Assembly: GCA_020248945.1 (NCBI GenBank)
Contig: JADCGQ010000004.1
Location: 271,895-335,894 of the forward strand
Reading direction: 5' to 3'
Length of the DNA: 64,000 nt
Source: Rubrivivax sp.
GTDB taxonomy: Bacteria > Pseudomonadota > Gammaproteobacteria > Burkholderiales > Burkholderiaceae_C
The translations under genes were made by a program, and so were the position numbers. The notes under the pieces were generated by a model. It had not been told where the DNA came from and did no database searches. It was given only the letters and a program-made list of their open reading frames with translations. Shown piece by piece: positions 9,170 to 17,881 of the stretch (position 1 is the stretch's first letter; the number at the start of each line of letters is the position of its first letter).

Positions 9170-10726
9170 TCAGGCCCGGCGCAGGAAGTCGCGCGGGCGC
9201 ATGCCCACCAGCATCAGCACGGCGCCGTACAGCACCGCGACACCGCCCAGCACCAGCGCCACCGTGCCGGCCCGCAGCGCCCACTGGGACTGCAGGCCGA
9301 TCCAGTCGAAGGCGCCGGCCGCCCAGGCCAGCACGCCCCCCAGCGCCAGATTGGCGGCCAGCACCTGCAGCGCAAACCGCCCCCAGCCCGGCTGCGGCTC
9401 GAAGGCGCCGCGGCGCAGCAGGCCGGCCAGCAGCAGACCGGCGTTGACCCAGGCGCCCAGGCCGATCGACAGCGCGAGGCCGGCGTGGCCGAGCCAGGGC
9501 ACCAGCACCAGGTTGAGCAACTGCGTGGCCACCAGCACGCCGATGGCGATCTTCACCGGCGTGCGGATGTCCTGGCGCGCATAGAACGCCGGCGCCAGCA
9601 CCTTGATGGCGACGATGCCGAGCAGGCCCACGCCGTAACCCTGCAGCGCCCGCACCGTCATGGCCACGTCGTCGGCCTCGAAGCGGCCGTAATGGAACAG
9701 CACCGCCACCAGGGCCTGCGGAAACAGCAGCAGCGCCAGCGCGCAGGGCACGGCCAGCAGCACCACCAGGCGCAGGCCCCAGTCGAGCATGGCCGAAAAC
9801 GAGGCGCGGTCGTCACGCGCCTGCGCCGCCGAGAGCTGCGGCAGCAGCACCACGCCCAGCGCCACGCCCAGCAGCGCCGTCGGGAACTCCATCAGCCGGT
9901 CGGCGTAGGTCAGCCACGAGACGGCGCCCACCGCCACGTGCGACGCGATCTGCGTGTTGATGAGCAGGGAAATCTGCGCCACCGACACCCCCAGCAGCGC
10001 CGGCGCCATCTGCCGCAGCACCCGGCCCACGCCCGGGTGGTGCCAGGCCGCGGCAATGCCCGCGGGCGCCAGCGCCAGCCGCGGCAGCATGCCGATGCGC
10101 GCCAACGCCACCAGCATGGCCGCCAGCTGCAGCACGCCGCCGACGATGACACCGCCGGCCAGCGCGTAGATGGGCTCGATGCCCTGGCGCTCAAGCCAAG
10201 GCGAGCCCCACCAGGTGGCGGCGATGACGCTCAGGTTCAGCAGCACCGGCGTGGCCGCCGGCACGGCAAAGCGCCGCCAGGTGTTCAGCACGCCGGCACC
10301 CAGCGCCACCAGCGACATGAAGCCGATGTAGGGGAACATCCAGCGCGTCATCACCACGGCGGCGTCGAAACGCTCCAGGCCCGAGCCCATCAGCCAAACC
10401 AGCACCGGCGCGGCGATCACGCCCAGCGCGCAGGTGACGAGCAGCACCCAGGCCAGCACGGTGCCGACGGCGTCGACCAGGTCACGCGTGACGGCGTCGC
10501 CGTCGCGCTCCCGCGTGGCGGCCAGCAAGGGCACGAAGGCCTGCGAAAACGCCCCCTCGGCGAACAGCCGCCGGAACAGATTGGGGATGCGGAACGCCAC
10601 GTTGAAGGCGTCGGTCAGCGCCCCGGCGCCGAAGTGGGCCGCGATGAGCTGGTCGCGCACGAGACCCGTCACCCGCGACAGCAGCGTCAGCAGAGAAACG
10701 GTGGAAGCGGCTCGGAGTAGGTTCAC
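9170..10726 (-). CDS. murJ: Lipid II flippase MurJ
   Basis: MurJ moves lipid II across the inner membrane for peptidoglycan synthesis. The 518-residue product is almost entirely hydrophobic helices (about 14). The N-terminus has the family pattern [23 protein letters not shown] followed by [32 protein letters not shown] sequence containing the conserved arginines. The gene is divergent from rpsT and shares with it a symmetric promoter region. Confidence 0.96.
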   Translation of the reverse strand: MNLLRAASTVSLLTLLSRVTGLVRDQLIAAHFGAGALTDAFNVAFRIPNLFRRLFAEGAFSQAFVPLLAATRERDGDAVTRDLVDAVGTVLAWVLLVTCALGVIAAPVLVWLMGSGLERFDAAVVMTRWMFPYIGFMSLVALGAGVLNTWRRFAVPAATPVLLNLSVIAATWWGSPWLERQGIEPIYALAGGVIVGGVLQLAAMLVALARIGMLPRLALAPAGIAAAWHHPGVGRVLRQMAPALLGVSVAQISLLINTQIASHVAVGAVSWLTYADRLMEFPTALLGVALGVVLLPQLSAAQARDDRASFSAMLDWGLRLVVLLAVPCALALLLFPQALVAVLFHYGRFEADDVAMTVRALQGYGVGLLGIVAIKVLAPAFYARQDIRTPVKIAIGVLVATQLLNLVLVPWLGHAGLALSIGLGAWVNAGLLLAGLLRRGAFEPQPGWGRFALQVLAANLALGGVLAWAAGAFDWIGLQSQWALRAGTVALVLGGVAVLYGAVLMLVGMRPRDFLRRA

Positions 10727-10746
10727 CAGGGCGTGCGGTTCAAGCG

Positions 10747-10808
10747 GCGGAGTATAGAAGCGCGCCCGCCCTCACTGGACGGCTTCGCCAGGGCACGCTA
10801 TACTCCGC
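10747..10808. promoter_or_regulatory. Mirrored divergent promoters of murJ and rpsT within an 11-base inverted repeat
   Basis: GCGGAGTATAG at 10747-10757 is the exact reverse complement of CTATACTCCGC at 10798-10808. Each arm contains a TATACT -10 box: 10799-10804 for rpsT and 10756-10751 for murJ. For rpsT, TGGACG at 10776-10781 is a four-of-six match to the -35 box with 17-base spacing. No good -35 is seen for murJ. The similarity of the two -10 regions extends past the repeat, 15 of 17 bases being equal. Confidence 0.6.
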
Positions 10809-10842
10809 GGCTTTTGCACTTCGGCAACCAACCAACCCGTTC

Positions 10843-11145
10843 ATGGCCACCTCGTCCAAAGCCAAGAAGAAGACCGTTCGCATCGCCTCGGGCCGCAAGC
10901 GCGTGCGCCAAGACGTGAAGATCAATGCCGCGAACACGTCGCTGCGCTCGCATTTCCGCACCGTGGTCAAGAACGTGCAGAAGGCCGTTCTCGGCGGCGA
11001 CAAGGCCAAGGCCGGCGAGACCTTCAAGCTCGCGCAGAGCGTCATCGACTCGGTGGCCGACAAGGGCGTGTTCCACAAGAACAAGGCCGCTCGCCTGAAG
11101 AGCCGCCTGTCGGCCAAGGTCAAGGCACTGGCGCTGGCCGCCTGA
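10843..11145 (+). CDS. rpsT: 30S ribosomal protein S20
   Basis: Ribosomal protein S20 binds 16S rRNA in the body of the small subunit. The product is 100 residues, Lys/Arg-rich and helical, beginning [20 protein letters not shown] with the typical core [18 protein letters not shown] and [18 protein letters not shown]. Some family members are shorter (86-90 residues); the extra residues are at the N-terminus. Its own promoter lies upstream and a strong terminator downstream, so it appears monocistronic. Confidence 0.97.
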   Translation: MATSSKAKKKTVRIASGRKRVRQDVKINAANTSLRSHFRTVVKNVQKAVLGGDKAKAGETFKLAQSVIDSVADKGVFHKNKAARLKSRLSAKVKALALAA

Positions 11146-11167
11146 CACGGCACGCAAGCTCCAACGC

Positions 11168-11195
11168 AAAGGGCCCCTCGAGGGCCCTTTTTGCT
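11168..11195 (+). terminator. Rho-independent terminator after rpsT
   Basis: AAAGGGCCC (11168-11176) and GGGCCCTTT (11182-11190) form a perfect 9-base stem with a 5-base loop, and TT follows directly to extend the T run. It lies 22 bases after the rpsT stop. Confidence 0.9.
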
Positions 11196-11240
11196 GCCCG
11201 TCACTGAGCCGGGCCGGAGCCGGGGCAGAGCCGCAGCGTG

Positions 11241-11552
11241 TCAACCCCCCTCGGCCACGACCTCGCTGACACGCAGTTGGTTGTCGCGCGCGAAGTTCAT
11301 GACGAACTCCCAGGCCATCGGCTCGATGTCCTTCAGCGCTTCGCTGACCCTCACGCACTTCACGCCGTCCACGACCTGCGGCACGCAGTACGGCGAGTAA
11401 CCGATGTAGGCGCCGATGCCCCCGCTGCCGCCACCGGGGCGGAAACTGCTCATCGCGCCGGCCAGGCGCTCGGCCCAGTCGCTGGGACGAAACGTCCGGC
11501 CTTCGAGCGTGAGGCCGTGGATGTGGAATTGACGGGGCTTGAAGACAGTCAT
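11241..11552 (-). CDS. DUF3579 protein
   Basis: A 103-residue protein matching the DUF3579 family found mainly in betaproteobacteria. Features seen: FHIHGLTLEGRTFRPSDWAERL, a Gly/Ser-rich stretch near residues 40-47, YIGYSPYCVPQVVDGVKCV and an end with MAWEFVMNFARDNQL. It is conserved next to argD-argF or rpsT in this group of bacteria; its function is unknown. It is divergent from argD. Confidence 0.85.
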   Translation of the reverse strand: MTVFKPRQFHIHGLTLEGRTFRPSDWAERLAGAMSSFRPGGGSGGIGAYIGYSPYCVPQVVDGVKCVRVSEALKDIEPMAWEFVMNFARDNQLRVSEVVAEGG

Positions 11553-11607
11553 CGCTGGCCGACCGGCCGTTCACGCCGTCGGTGGCAGGCCTCGATTGTG
11601 CCTTGCC

Positions 11608-11667
11608 TGTTGCGATGCAACATCGGCATCGCGCGTGCGCAGTGCACCGGAGTGGGACGCCTAGAAT
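11608..11667 (+). promoter_or_regulatory. argD upstream region: short palindrome and -10-like box
   Basis: TGTTGC-GAT-GCAACA at 11608-11622 is a perfect 6-base inverted repeat with a 3-base centre. TAGAAT at 11662-11667 is a plausible -10 box about 43 bases before the argD ATG. No clear -35 is seen. The palindrome could be an operator for argD or for the divergent DUF3579 gene; this is inference. Confidence 0.3.
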
Positions 11668-11709
11668 CCGCCCTCCCCTGCCCCTGCATCCACCCTGGAG
11701 CGCCACGCG

Positions 11710-12927
11710 ATGAACGCACCCGAGCCCGCGGTCACCCGGCCCATGCCCCATGTGATGAACACCTACGGCCGCCTGCCGATGGCGTTGTCGCACGGCCGAG
11801 GCTGCTGGGTCTGGGACACCGAGGGCAAGCGCTACCTCGACGCGCTGGCGGGCATCGCTGTCAACACGCTGGGCCACGCCCATCCGAAGCTGGTGCCGGC
11901 GCTGCAGGACCAGGCCGCGAAGCTGATCCACTGCTGCAACTACTACCAGATTCCGCTGCAGGAACAACTCGCGGCCAAGCTGTGCGAGTTGTCGGGACTG
12001 AGCGCCGCGTTCTTCTGCAACTCGGGCCTCGAGGCCAACGAGGGTGCACTGAAGATCGCGCGCAAGTACGGCCACGACAAGGGCATCGATCGGCCCGAGA
12101 TCATCGTCTACGAGAAGGCCTTCCACGGCCGCAGCATCGCCACGCTGTCGGCCACCGGCAACCCGAAGGTGCAGAAGGGCTTCGAGCCGCTGGTCGAGGG
12201 CTTCGTGCGCGTGCCCTTGAACGACCTGGCGGCACTCGAAAAGGTCGCTGCCACCAACCCCAACGTGGTGGCCGTGTTCCTGGAAACCATCCAGGGCGAA
12301 GGCGGCATCAACCCCGCGCGCTCCGAGTACCTGCAGGGCCTGCGCCGCCTGTGCGACCAACACGGCTGGCTGCTGATGCTCGACGAGGTGCAGTGCGGCA
12401 TCGGCCGCACCGGCAAGTGGTTCGCGCACCAGTGGGCCGGCGTGACGCCCGACGTGATGCCGCTGGCCAAGGGCCTGGGCTCGGGCGTGCCGGTGGGTGC
12501 CATCGTTGTCGGCCCGAAGGCGCTCAACGTGCTCGGCCCCGGCAACCACGGCACCACCTTCGGCGGCAACCCGCTGGCCATGCGCGCCGGTGTCGAGACG
12601 CTGCGCATCATGGAAGAAGACGGCCTGCTGGCCAACGCCGCGGCCGTGGGCGATGTGCTCACGGCCGCGCTGCGCGAGGGCCTCGCCGCCCAGATCGCCG
12701 CCGGCCAGGTGAAGGACATCCGCGGCGCCGGCCTGATGATCGGCATGGAGCTCGACCGCCCCTGCGGCGTGCTGCTGGGCCGCGCCGCCGAGGCCGGGCT
12801 GATGATCAGCGTGACGGCCGACAGCGTGATCCGCCTCGTGCCGCCGCTCATCATGACGGCCGACGAGGCGCGCCAGGTGGCCGCCATCCTGGTGCCGCTG
12901 GTGCGCGACTTCCTGGCCCACGGTTGA
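11710..12927 (+). CDS. argD: Acetylornithine aminotransferase
   Basis: ArgD is a PLP enzyme converting N-acetylglutamate semialdehyde to N-acetylornithine in arginine synthesis; it may also act as succinyldiaminopimelate aminotransferase. The product is 405 residues. Class III aminotransferase signatures: NSGLEANEGALKIARK, FLETIQGEGGI, LMLDEVQCGIGRTG and the PLP lysine in PLAKGLGSGVPVGA. It is followed after 8 bases by argF, forming an arginine operon. Confidence 0.95.
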   Translation: MNAPEPAVTRPMPHVMNTYGRLPMALSHGRGCWVWDTEGKRYLDALAGIAVNTLGHAHPKLVPALQDQAAKLIHCCNYYQIPLQEQLAAKLCELSGLSAAFFCNSGLEANEGALKIARKYGHDKGIDRPEIIVYEKAFHGRSIATLSATGNPKVQKGFEPLVEGFVRVPLNDLAALEKVAATNPNVVAVFLETIQGEGGINPARSEYLQGLRRLCDQHGWLLMLDEVQCGIGRTGKWFAHQWAGVTPDVMPLAKGLGSGVPVGAIVVGPKALNVLGPGNHGTTFGGNPLAMRAGVETLRIMEEDGLLANAAAVGDVLTAALREGLAAQIAAGQVKDIRGAGLMIGMELDRPCGVLLGRAAEAGLMISVTADSVIRLVPPLIMTADEARQVAAILVPLVRDFLAHG

Positions 12928-12935
12928 AGGCGCCG

Positions 12936-13868
12936 ATGAAGCCCGGTGCCTCGCTGATCCGCCACTACCTGCAGTTCAAGGACCTCCGCACCGAGGAGTA
13001 CGCCTATCTGCTGGAGCGCGCCCGCATCATCAAGACGCGCTTCAAGAACTACGAGCGCTACGTGCCGCTGGTCGACCGCACGCTGGCCATGATCTTCGAG
13101 AAGGCCAGCACGCGCACGCGTGTCAGCTTCGAGGCCGGCATGTACCAGATGGGCGGCTCGGTGGTGCACCTGACCACCGGCGACAGCCAACTCGGCCGCG
13201 CCGAGCCGGTGGAAGACTCGGCACGCGTCATCAGCCGCATGGTCGACCTGGTGATGATCCGCACCTACGAGCAGAGCAAGATCGAGCGCTTCGCGGCGCA
13301 CTCGCGCGTGCCGGTCATCAACGGGCTCACGAACGAGTACCACCCGTGCCAGATCCTGGCCGACATCTTCACCTACATCGAGCACCGCGGCTCGATCGAA
13401 GGCAAGGTGGTGGCCTGGGTCGGCGACGGCAACAACATGGCCAACACCTGGCTGCAGGCGGCCGAGGTGCTGGGCTTCACGGTGCACGTGAGCACGCCCA
13501 GCGGCTACGAGATCGACGCCGCCGTGGCGGGCATCCGCGACAAGTCCTGCTTCAAGCTCTTCAACCACCCGATGCAGGCCTGCGAGGGCGCGCACCTCGT
13601 CACCACCGACGTGTGGACGAGCATGGGCTACGAGGCCGAGAACGAAGAGCGCCGCAAGGCCTTCGTCGACTGGTGCGTCGACGAGGAGATGATGGCCGTG
13701 GCGCAGCCCGATGCCCTGTTCATGCACTGCCTGCCGGCGCACCGCGGCGAGGAAGTCACCGCCGAGGTCATCGACGGCCCGCAGAGCGTGGTCTGGGACG
13801 AGGCCGAGAACCGCATGCACGTGCAGAAGGCACTCATGGAGTACCTGCTGCTCGGCCGCATCGGCTGA
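12936..13868 (+). CDS. argF: Ornithine carbamoyltransferase
   Basis: ArgF makes citrulline from ornithine and carbamoyl phosphate. The 310-residue product has the carbamoyl-phosphate motif STRTR (EKASTRTRVSFE), the HPCQILAD segment, the ornithine loop with TTDVWTSMG and MHCLPAHRGEEV with the active-site cysteine. ATG at 12936 lies 8 bases after argD. Confidence 0.96.
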   Translation: MKPGASLIRHYLQFKDLRTEEYAYLLERARIIKTRFKNYERYVPLVDRTLAMIFEKASTRTRVSFEAGMYQMGGSVVHLTTGDSQLGRAEPVEDSARVISRMVDLVMIRTYEQSKIERFAAHSRVPVINGLTNEYHPCQILADIFTYIEHRGSIEGKVVAWVGDGNNMANTWLQAAEVLGFTVHVSTPSGYEIDAAVAGIRDKSCFKLFNHPMQACEGAHLVTTDVWTSMGYEAENEERRKAFVDWCVDEEMMAVAQPDALFMHCLPAHRGEEVTAEVIDGPQSVVWDEAENRMHVQKALMEYLLLGRIG

Positions 13869-13877
13869 GCCGGCGGT

Positions 13878-14261
13878 TCAGCTGCGCACGAAGGCCGTGA
13901 CGAGCGGCTGATCGTCGAGCGCGCGGCTGCGGTGGCCGTGCACGGTGGGGTCGAAGGTGGCGCCTTCGGGCAGCGTGTCGGCCGAGTAGAAGTGCTGCCC
14001 CGGGCCGAACACCCGCACGCGGCCATCGGGCAGGCCGATCTCCATGCGGCCCTCGAGCACGAACAGCCACTGCGGGTGCGTGGTGCAGTGCATGCTGCTG
14101 GCAAAGCCCGCCGGGCTGCGGCGCAGTTGCAGGCCGCCGGTGGGGATGAGTGCACTCAGGCGCGACATCGGCGAGCCTTCAGTCAGCGCAACTGGCTCTT
14201 CGCGGAATCGCGCGCGACCGTCGGGCCCGGTTTCGAGAATCACCTGGGTGAAGATGTCCAT
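13878..14261 (-). CDS. Cupin-fold protein
   Basis: A 127-residue single-domain cupin. The middle shows the cupin pattern: histidines in SMHCTTHPQWLFVLEGRMEI and a second motif around GQHFYSADTLPEG. No enzyme assignment is possible from sequence. The gene converges on argF with 9 bases between them and follows the TauE-type permease gene, on the same strand, after 29 bases. Confidence 0.75.
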   Translation of the reverse strand: MDIFTQVILETGPDGRARFREEPVALTEGSPMSRLSALIPTGGLQLRRSPAGFASSMHCTTHPQWLFVLEGRMEIGLPDGRVRVFGPGQHFYSADTLPEGATFDPTVHGHRSRALDDQPLVTAFVRS

Positions 14262-14290
14262 GGCGCGATGCTACCGAGGCCGGGCAGCCC

Positions 14291-15061
14291 TCAGGCGCGG
14301 CCGAACACGCCGTCGTACAACAGCTTGAAGCCGGCCACGCCCATGCCGACGTAGGCGAGGCGGTAGAACCAGGTCGGGTCGGTGCGGCGCACCAGCCACA
14401 CGCCGAGCCACACCCCGATCGGTGCCACCGGCAACAGCAGCAAGGAGGTCGCCAGGTTGCGCGGATCCAGCAGTCCCAGCGCCCCGAAGGGCAGCAGCTT
14501 GGCCACGTTGATGGCCGAGAAGTAGGCCGCCATCGTGGCGCTGGCCACCACGGGCGTCAGCTGCAGCGGCAGCACGTAGGCCAGCAGCGGCGGGCCGCCC
14601 GCATGCGCCACGAAGCTGGTGAAGCCCGAGGTCGTGCTGCACAAGCGGCCCGCCCAGCGACGCGGCGCCACCGAATCGGCCCGGATGGGCCACAGCAGCC
14701 GCTGCGCCAGAAAGAGCAGCGTCAACGCACCGAGCAGGCCCGACACCGCGCGGTCGCTCAGCAGCCCGAACAGCAGCGTGCCGATGGCAATGCCGAGCAA
14801 GCCCCATGGCACGAGTTGCCGCACCAGCGCGCGGTCGCGATGGCGCCACATCTGCTGCAGGCCGGTGGCGTCCATCGCGATCAGCAGCGGCAGCATCACG
14901 GCTGCGGCCTGCGGCGCCGGCACGGCCAGTGCCAGCACCGGGGTGGCCAGCGACCCGAAGCCACTGGCAAAGCCGCTCTTGGCCAGGCCGGTGATCAGCA
15001 CGGCAGGTACGGCGAGCGCGTAGAACCAGGGGTCGGTGATGAAGGGCCAGGCCGAGAACAT
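14291..15061 (-). CDS. Sulfite exporter TauE/SafE family permease
   Basis: A 256-residue membrane protein with seven or eight hydrophobic segments and the two glycine-rich repeats of the TauE/SafE family: GLAKSGFASGFGSLATPVLAL near the N-terminus and TSGFTSFVAHAGGPPLLAYVLP in the middle. Family members export sulfite, sulfoacetate or other organic anions; the substrate here is unknown. ATG at 15061 is chosen because the first helix begins a few residues later. Confidence 0.88.
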   Translation of the reverse strand: MFSAWPFITDPWFYALAVPAVLITGLAKSGFASGFGSLATPVLALAVPAPQAAAVMLPLLIAMDATGLQQMWRHRDRALVRQLVPWGLLGIAIGTLLFGLLSDRAVSGLLGALTLLFLAQRLLWPIRADSVAPRRWAGRLCSTTSGFTSFVAHAGGPPLLAYVLPLQLTPVVASATMAAYFSAINVAKLLPFGALGLLDPRNLATSLLLLPVAPIGVWLGVWLVRRTDPTWFYRLAYVGMGVAGFKLLYDGVFGRA

Positions 15062-15158
15062 GCAGCGCGCGTGAGCGAAAGCGCCGCATTGTGGCGGCCA
15101 CCCCCGCGCCGAGCGCCCTGCCAGGGCATGGATACTCGTGGCCGAGGAGACCCACACC

Positions 15159-15908
15159 ATGGATCGCATCGCCATCGTCACAGGCGCCGGCAGCGGCATC
15201 GGCCGCGTCTGCGCCCTGGCCTTGCTGGCCGAAGGCTGGCAGGTCGCGCTGCTCGGCCGCCGCGCCGACGCGCTCGAAGCCACCCGCGCCGCCGCCGGCG
15301 CGGCCGCCGAGCGCGCCCACGTGCACCCCTGCGACGTCAGCGACGATGTCCAGGTGGCCGCCACCTTCGACGCCGTGGCCGCGCGCCACGGCCGCCTCGA
15401 CCTGCTGTTCAACAACGCCGGCGGCGGCCTGGGCGGCAAGACGCCCGATCTCGTCACGGCCGCGGAATGGCGCCGTGTCGTCGACGTCAACCTCAATGGC
15501 GCGTTCTATTGCCTGAGCCATGCCTTTCGGCTGATGAAGGCGCAACAGCCGATGGGCGGCCGCATCATCAACAACGGCTCGATCTCGGCGCACGCGCCGC
15601 GGCCGGGCTCGATCGCCTACACGGCCACCAAGCACGCCGTCAGCGGCCTGACGAAGACGGCGGCGCTCGATGGCCGGCCGTTCGACATCGCCGTCGGCCA
15701 GATCGACATCGGCAACGCCGCCAGCGAGATGACGGCGCGCATGGCCGAAGGCGTGATGCAGGCCGATGGCAGCGTGCGTGCCGAGCCGCGCATGGAGTTG
15801 CAGGCGGTGGCCGACACCTTCATGGCGATGGTGCGCCTGCCGCTCAGCGCCAACGTGCTGTTCACCACCGTGATGGCCACCCAGATGCCCTACGTGGGCC
15901 GCGGATGA
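15159..15908 (+). CDS. SDR family oxidoreductase
   Basis: A 249-residue short-chain dehydrogenase. The NAD(P) site TGAGSGIGR is at residues 8-16, NNAGGG marks the structural motif, and the catalytic residues are visible as NNGSIS (Ser) and YTATK (Tyr, Lys). ATG at 15159 follows GAGGAGA. It lies 7 bases before the fumarylacetoacetate-hydrolase family gene, suggesting one pathway. Such SDR/FAH pairs occur in sugar-acid or aromatic catabolism, but the substrate is not known. Confidence 0.9.
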   Translation: MDRIAIVTGAGSGIGRVCALALLAEGWQVALLGRRADALEATRAAAGAAAERAHVHPCDVSDDVQVAATFDAVAARHGRLDLLFNNAGGGLGGKTPDLVTAAEWRRVVDVNLNGAFYCLSHAFRLMKAQQPMGGRIINNGSISAHAPRPGSIAYTATKHAVSGLTKTAALDGRPFDIAVGQIDIGNAASEMTARMAEGVMQADGSVRAEPRMELQAVADTFMAMVRLPLSANVLFTTVMATQMPYVGRG

Positions 15909-15915
15909 ATCCCCG

Positions 15916-16791
15916 ATGAAACTGCTCCGACTCGGCCGCCCTGGCCACGAACGCCCTGCCCTGCTCGACGCCGACGGCGTGCTGCGCGACCTGGGCGCGT
16001 TGCTGCCCGACATCACGCCGGCCACGCTGTCGCCCGCCGCGCTGGCCGCCCTGCGTGCGCTGGACCCGCGTGCGCTGCCGCCGGCGTTCGACGCCGCCAC
16101 CGCCGGCCCCGTGGCCGTGCCCTGGCGCGGCATGGGCAAGTTCATCTGCATCGGCCTGAACTACGCCGACCACGCCGCCGAGGCCGGCCTGCCGGTGCCG
16201 AAGGAGCCCATCGTGTTCCTGAAGCCGCCCTCGGTGGCGGTGGGCGCCGACCACGCCGTCGTGCTGCCCCCCGGCAGCGTGAAGAGCGACTGGGAGGTCG
16301 AGCTCGGCGTCGTCATCGGCACGCGGGCGCGCCAGGTGTCCGAGGCCGATGCGCTGGCCCATGTAGCGGGCTACTGCGTCGTGAATGATGTTTCAGAACG
16401 CGAGTGGCAGCTCGAGCGCGGCGGCACCTGGGACAAGGGCAAGGGCTGCGACACCTTCGGCCCCGTCGGCCCCTGGCTCGTGACGGCCGACGAGGTACCC
16501 GACCCGCAGGCGCTGGACATGTGGCTCGATGTCAACGGCCAGCCACGGCAAAGGGGCAGCACGCGCACCATGGTCTTCGGCGTGGCACAGCTGGTGGCCT
16601 ACTGCAGCCGCTTCATGACGCTGCACCCGGGTGACCTCATCTCCACCGGCACACCGCCCGGCGTGGGCATGGGCATGAAGCCCCAGCCGCAATACCTCAA
16701 GTCGGGCGACACCATGCGACTGGGCATCCTCGGCCTGGGGGAGCAGACGCAACGGGTGCACGCCTGGGACGAATCCTTGCTCGACGACTGA
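15916..16791 (+). CDS. Fumarylacetoacetate hydrolase family protein
   Basis: A 291-residue FAH-family enzyme, which acts on C-C bonds or decarboxylates 2-keto-4-ene or diketo acids with Mg2+. The conserved core is visible: ICIGLNYADHAAEAGLP, KPPSVAVG, the metal-binding glutamates in SDWEVELGVVIG, then FGPVGPWLVT and STGTPPGVGMGM. The N-terminal domain (residues 1-70) is of the type found in ureidoglycolate lyase/2,4-diketo-3-deoxyfuconate hydrolase-like members. It is probably co-transcribed with the SDR gene upstream. Confidence 0.9.
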   Translation: MKLLRLGRPGHERPALLDADGVLRDLGALLPDITPATLSPAALAALRALDPRALPPAFDAATAGPVAVPWRGMGKFICIGLNYADHAAEAGLPVPKEPIVFLKPPSVAVGADHAVVLPPGSVKSDWEVELGVVIGTRARQVSEADALAHVAGYCVVNDVSEREWQLERGGTWDKGKGCDTFGPVGPWLVTADEVPDPQALDMWLDVNGQPRQRGSTRTMVFGVAQLVAYCSRFMTLHPGDLISTGTPPGVGMGMKPQPQYLKSGDTMRLGILGLGEQTQRVHAWDESLLDD

Positions 16792-16805
16792 CGGATACTT
16801 CGGGC

Positions 16806-17492
16806 ATGAAGACACTCCGCACCACCCTCCTCGCGCTGCTCGCTGCCGCCCTGGCTGCCGGCTGCACCACCACCGAAACCTCGCGCGCCGTCGAGCCGGC
16901 CCGCACGGCCGCCGCCGCCAGCACGGCGCCGGCCTACACCGGCCCGAAGGCGCCCATCTCGGTGGGCAACTTCGACAACCGCTCGAGCTTCGGCCGCGGC
17001 ATCTTCGCCGAGGGCGGCGACCGGCTCGGTTCGCAGAGCAAGACCATCCTCGTCTCGCACCTGCAGCAGACCAACCGCTTCAACGTGCTCGACCGCGAGA
17101 ACATGGCCGAGGCGCGCCAGGAAGCCGCGCTGCGCCAAGCCGCGCAGGCCATCAAGGGCGCTGACTTCCTCGTCACTGGGGCGGTCAGCGAGTTCGGCCG
17201 CAAGGAAGTGGGCGACCGCGCGCTCTTCGGCCTGCTCGGCCGCGGCAAGACGCAGGTGGCCTATGCCAAGGTCACACTCAACATCGTCAATCCGCTGACG
17301 TCCGAAGTGGTGTACTCCGTGGCCGGCGGCGGCGAGTACACGCTGTCCGAGCGCGAGATCCTCGGCTTCGGCAGCACCGCCAGCTACGACGCCACGCTCA
17401 ACGGCAAGGTGCTCGACCTGGCCATCCGCGAGGCCGTGGACCGGCTCGTGGCCGGGCTGGCAAGCGGCGCCTGGAAAGTTCAGCGGCCCTGA
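16806..17492 (+). CDS. CsgG/HfaB family outer-membrane lipoprotein
   Basis: A 228-residue lipoprotein: signal sequence with lipobox LAAGC, lipidated Cys20. The CsgG-like domain covers residues 50-220 (SQSKTILVSHLQQTNRFNVLDREN, then GADFLVTGAVSEFG and a repeat of the fold to the end). CsgG itself forms the curli secretion pore, but no curli genes (csgA, csgB, csgE, csgF) are near, and the pore-lining signature is not evident here. The stop overlaps the next ATG (TGATG). The same three-gene order (CsgG-like, DUF4810, DUF799) is known from Neisseria near the GNA1162 antigen. Confidence 0.88.
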   Translation: MKTLRTTLLALLAAALAAGCTTTETSRAVEPARTAAAASTAPAYTGPKAPISVGNFDNRSSFGRGIFAEGGDRLGSQSKTILVSHLQQTNRFNVLDRENMAEARQEAALRQAAQAIKGADFLVTGAVSEFGRKEVGDRALFGLLGRGKTQVAYAKVTLNIVNPLTSEVVYSVAGGGEYTLSEREILGFGSTASYDATLNGKVLDLAIREAVDRLVAGLASGAWKVQRP

Positions 17493-17881
17493 TGGCGGCG
17501 AGCCTGCCCATCCGCGGCCCTTCGGTCTGGCTGACCGTGCTGGCCACGGCCCTGATCACCGGCTGCGCCACCCCTCCGAGCACGCTGTACGACTGGGGCA
17601 CCTACCCTCAGGCGCTGGCCGTGCACCTGCGGCAGGCGGGCGGCGATGCCGCGCGCCAGGCCAGCCTGCTGGAAGAGCATCTGCAGCGCAGCGCCGGCGC
17701 CGCACGCGCCGCGCCACCCGGCCTGCATGCCCACCTGGCCCTGCTGTACACCCAGCTCGGCAACGAGGCGCTGGCCGTGCGCCACCTGCAGATGGAGAAG
17801 ACGCTGTACCCCGAGTCGGCCGCCTACATGGACCTCCTGTTGAAGAACGCGCGCAAGTCAGCCGGCGAGGCCCCGAAATGA
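17492..17881 (+). CDS. DUF4810 lipoprotein
   Basis: A 129-residue lipoprotein with lipobox ITGC (Cys25), followed by the DUF4810 pattern LYDWGTYPQAL and a helical TPR-like tail (HAHLALLYTQLGNEALAVRHLQ). It overlaps the CsgG-like gene by one base and the DUF799 gene by four. The likely place of action is the periplasmic face of the outer membrane, with its two neighbours. The biochemical role is unknown. Confidence 0.85.
   Translation: MAASLPIRGPSVWLTVLATALITGCATPPSTLYDWGTYPQALAVHLRQAGGDAARQASLLEEHLQRSAGAARAAPPGLHAHLALLYTQLGNEALAVRHLQMEKTLYPESAAYMDLLLKNARKSAGEAPK

Noticed and set aside
10798..12921. 707-codon minus-strand frame opposite rpsT and argD
   Set aside because: Antisense shadow of GC-rich coding sequence; the plus strand encodes well-conserved proteins over the whole stretch.
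11238..13868. Single 876-codon frame covering argD and argF
   Set aside because: The first part is argD read in a wrong frame; argF begins at its own ATG at 12936.
16806..17492. Curli secretion pore CsgG
   Set aside because: Only the CsgG-like fold is supported; no csgA, csgB, csgE or csgF nearby and the neighbours belong to the DUF4810/DUF799 trio.
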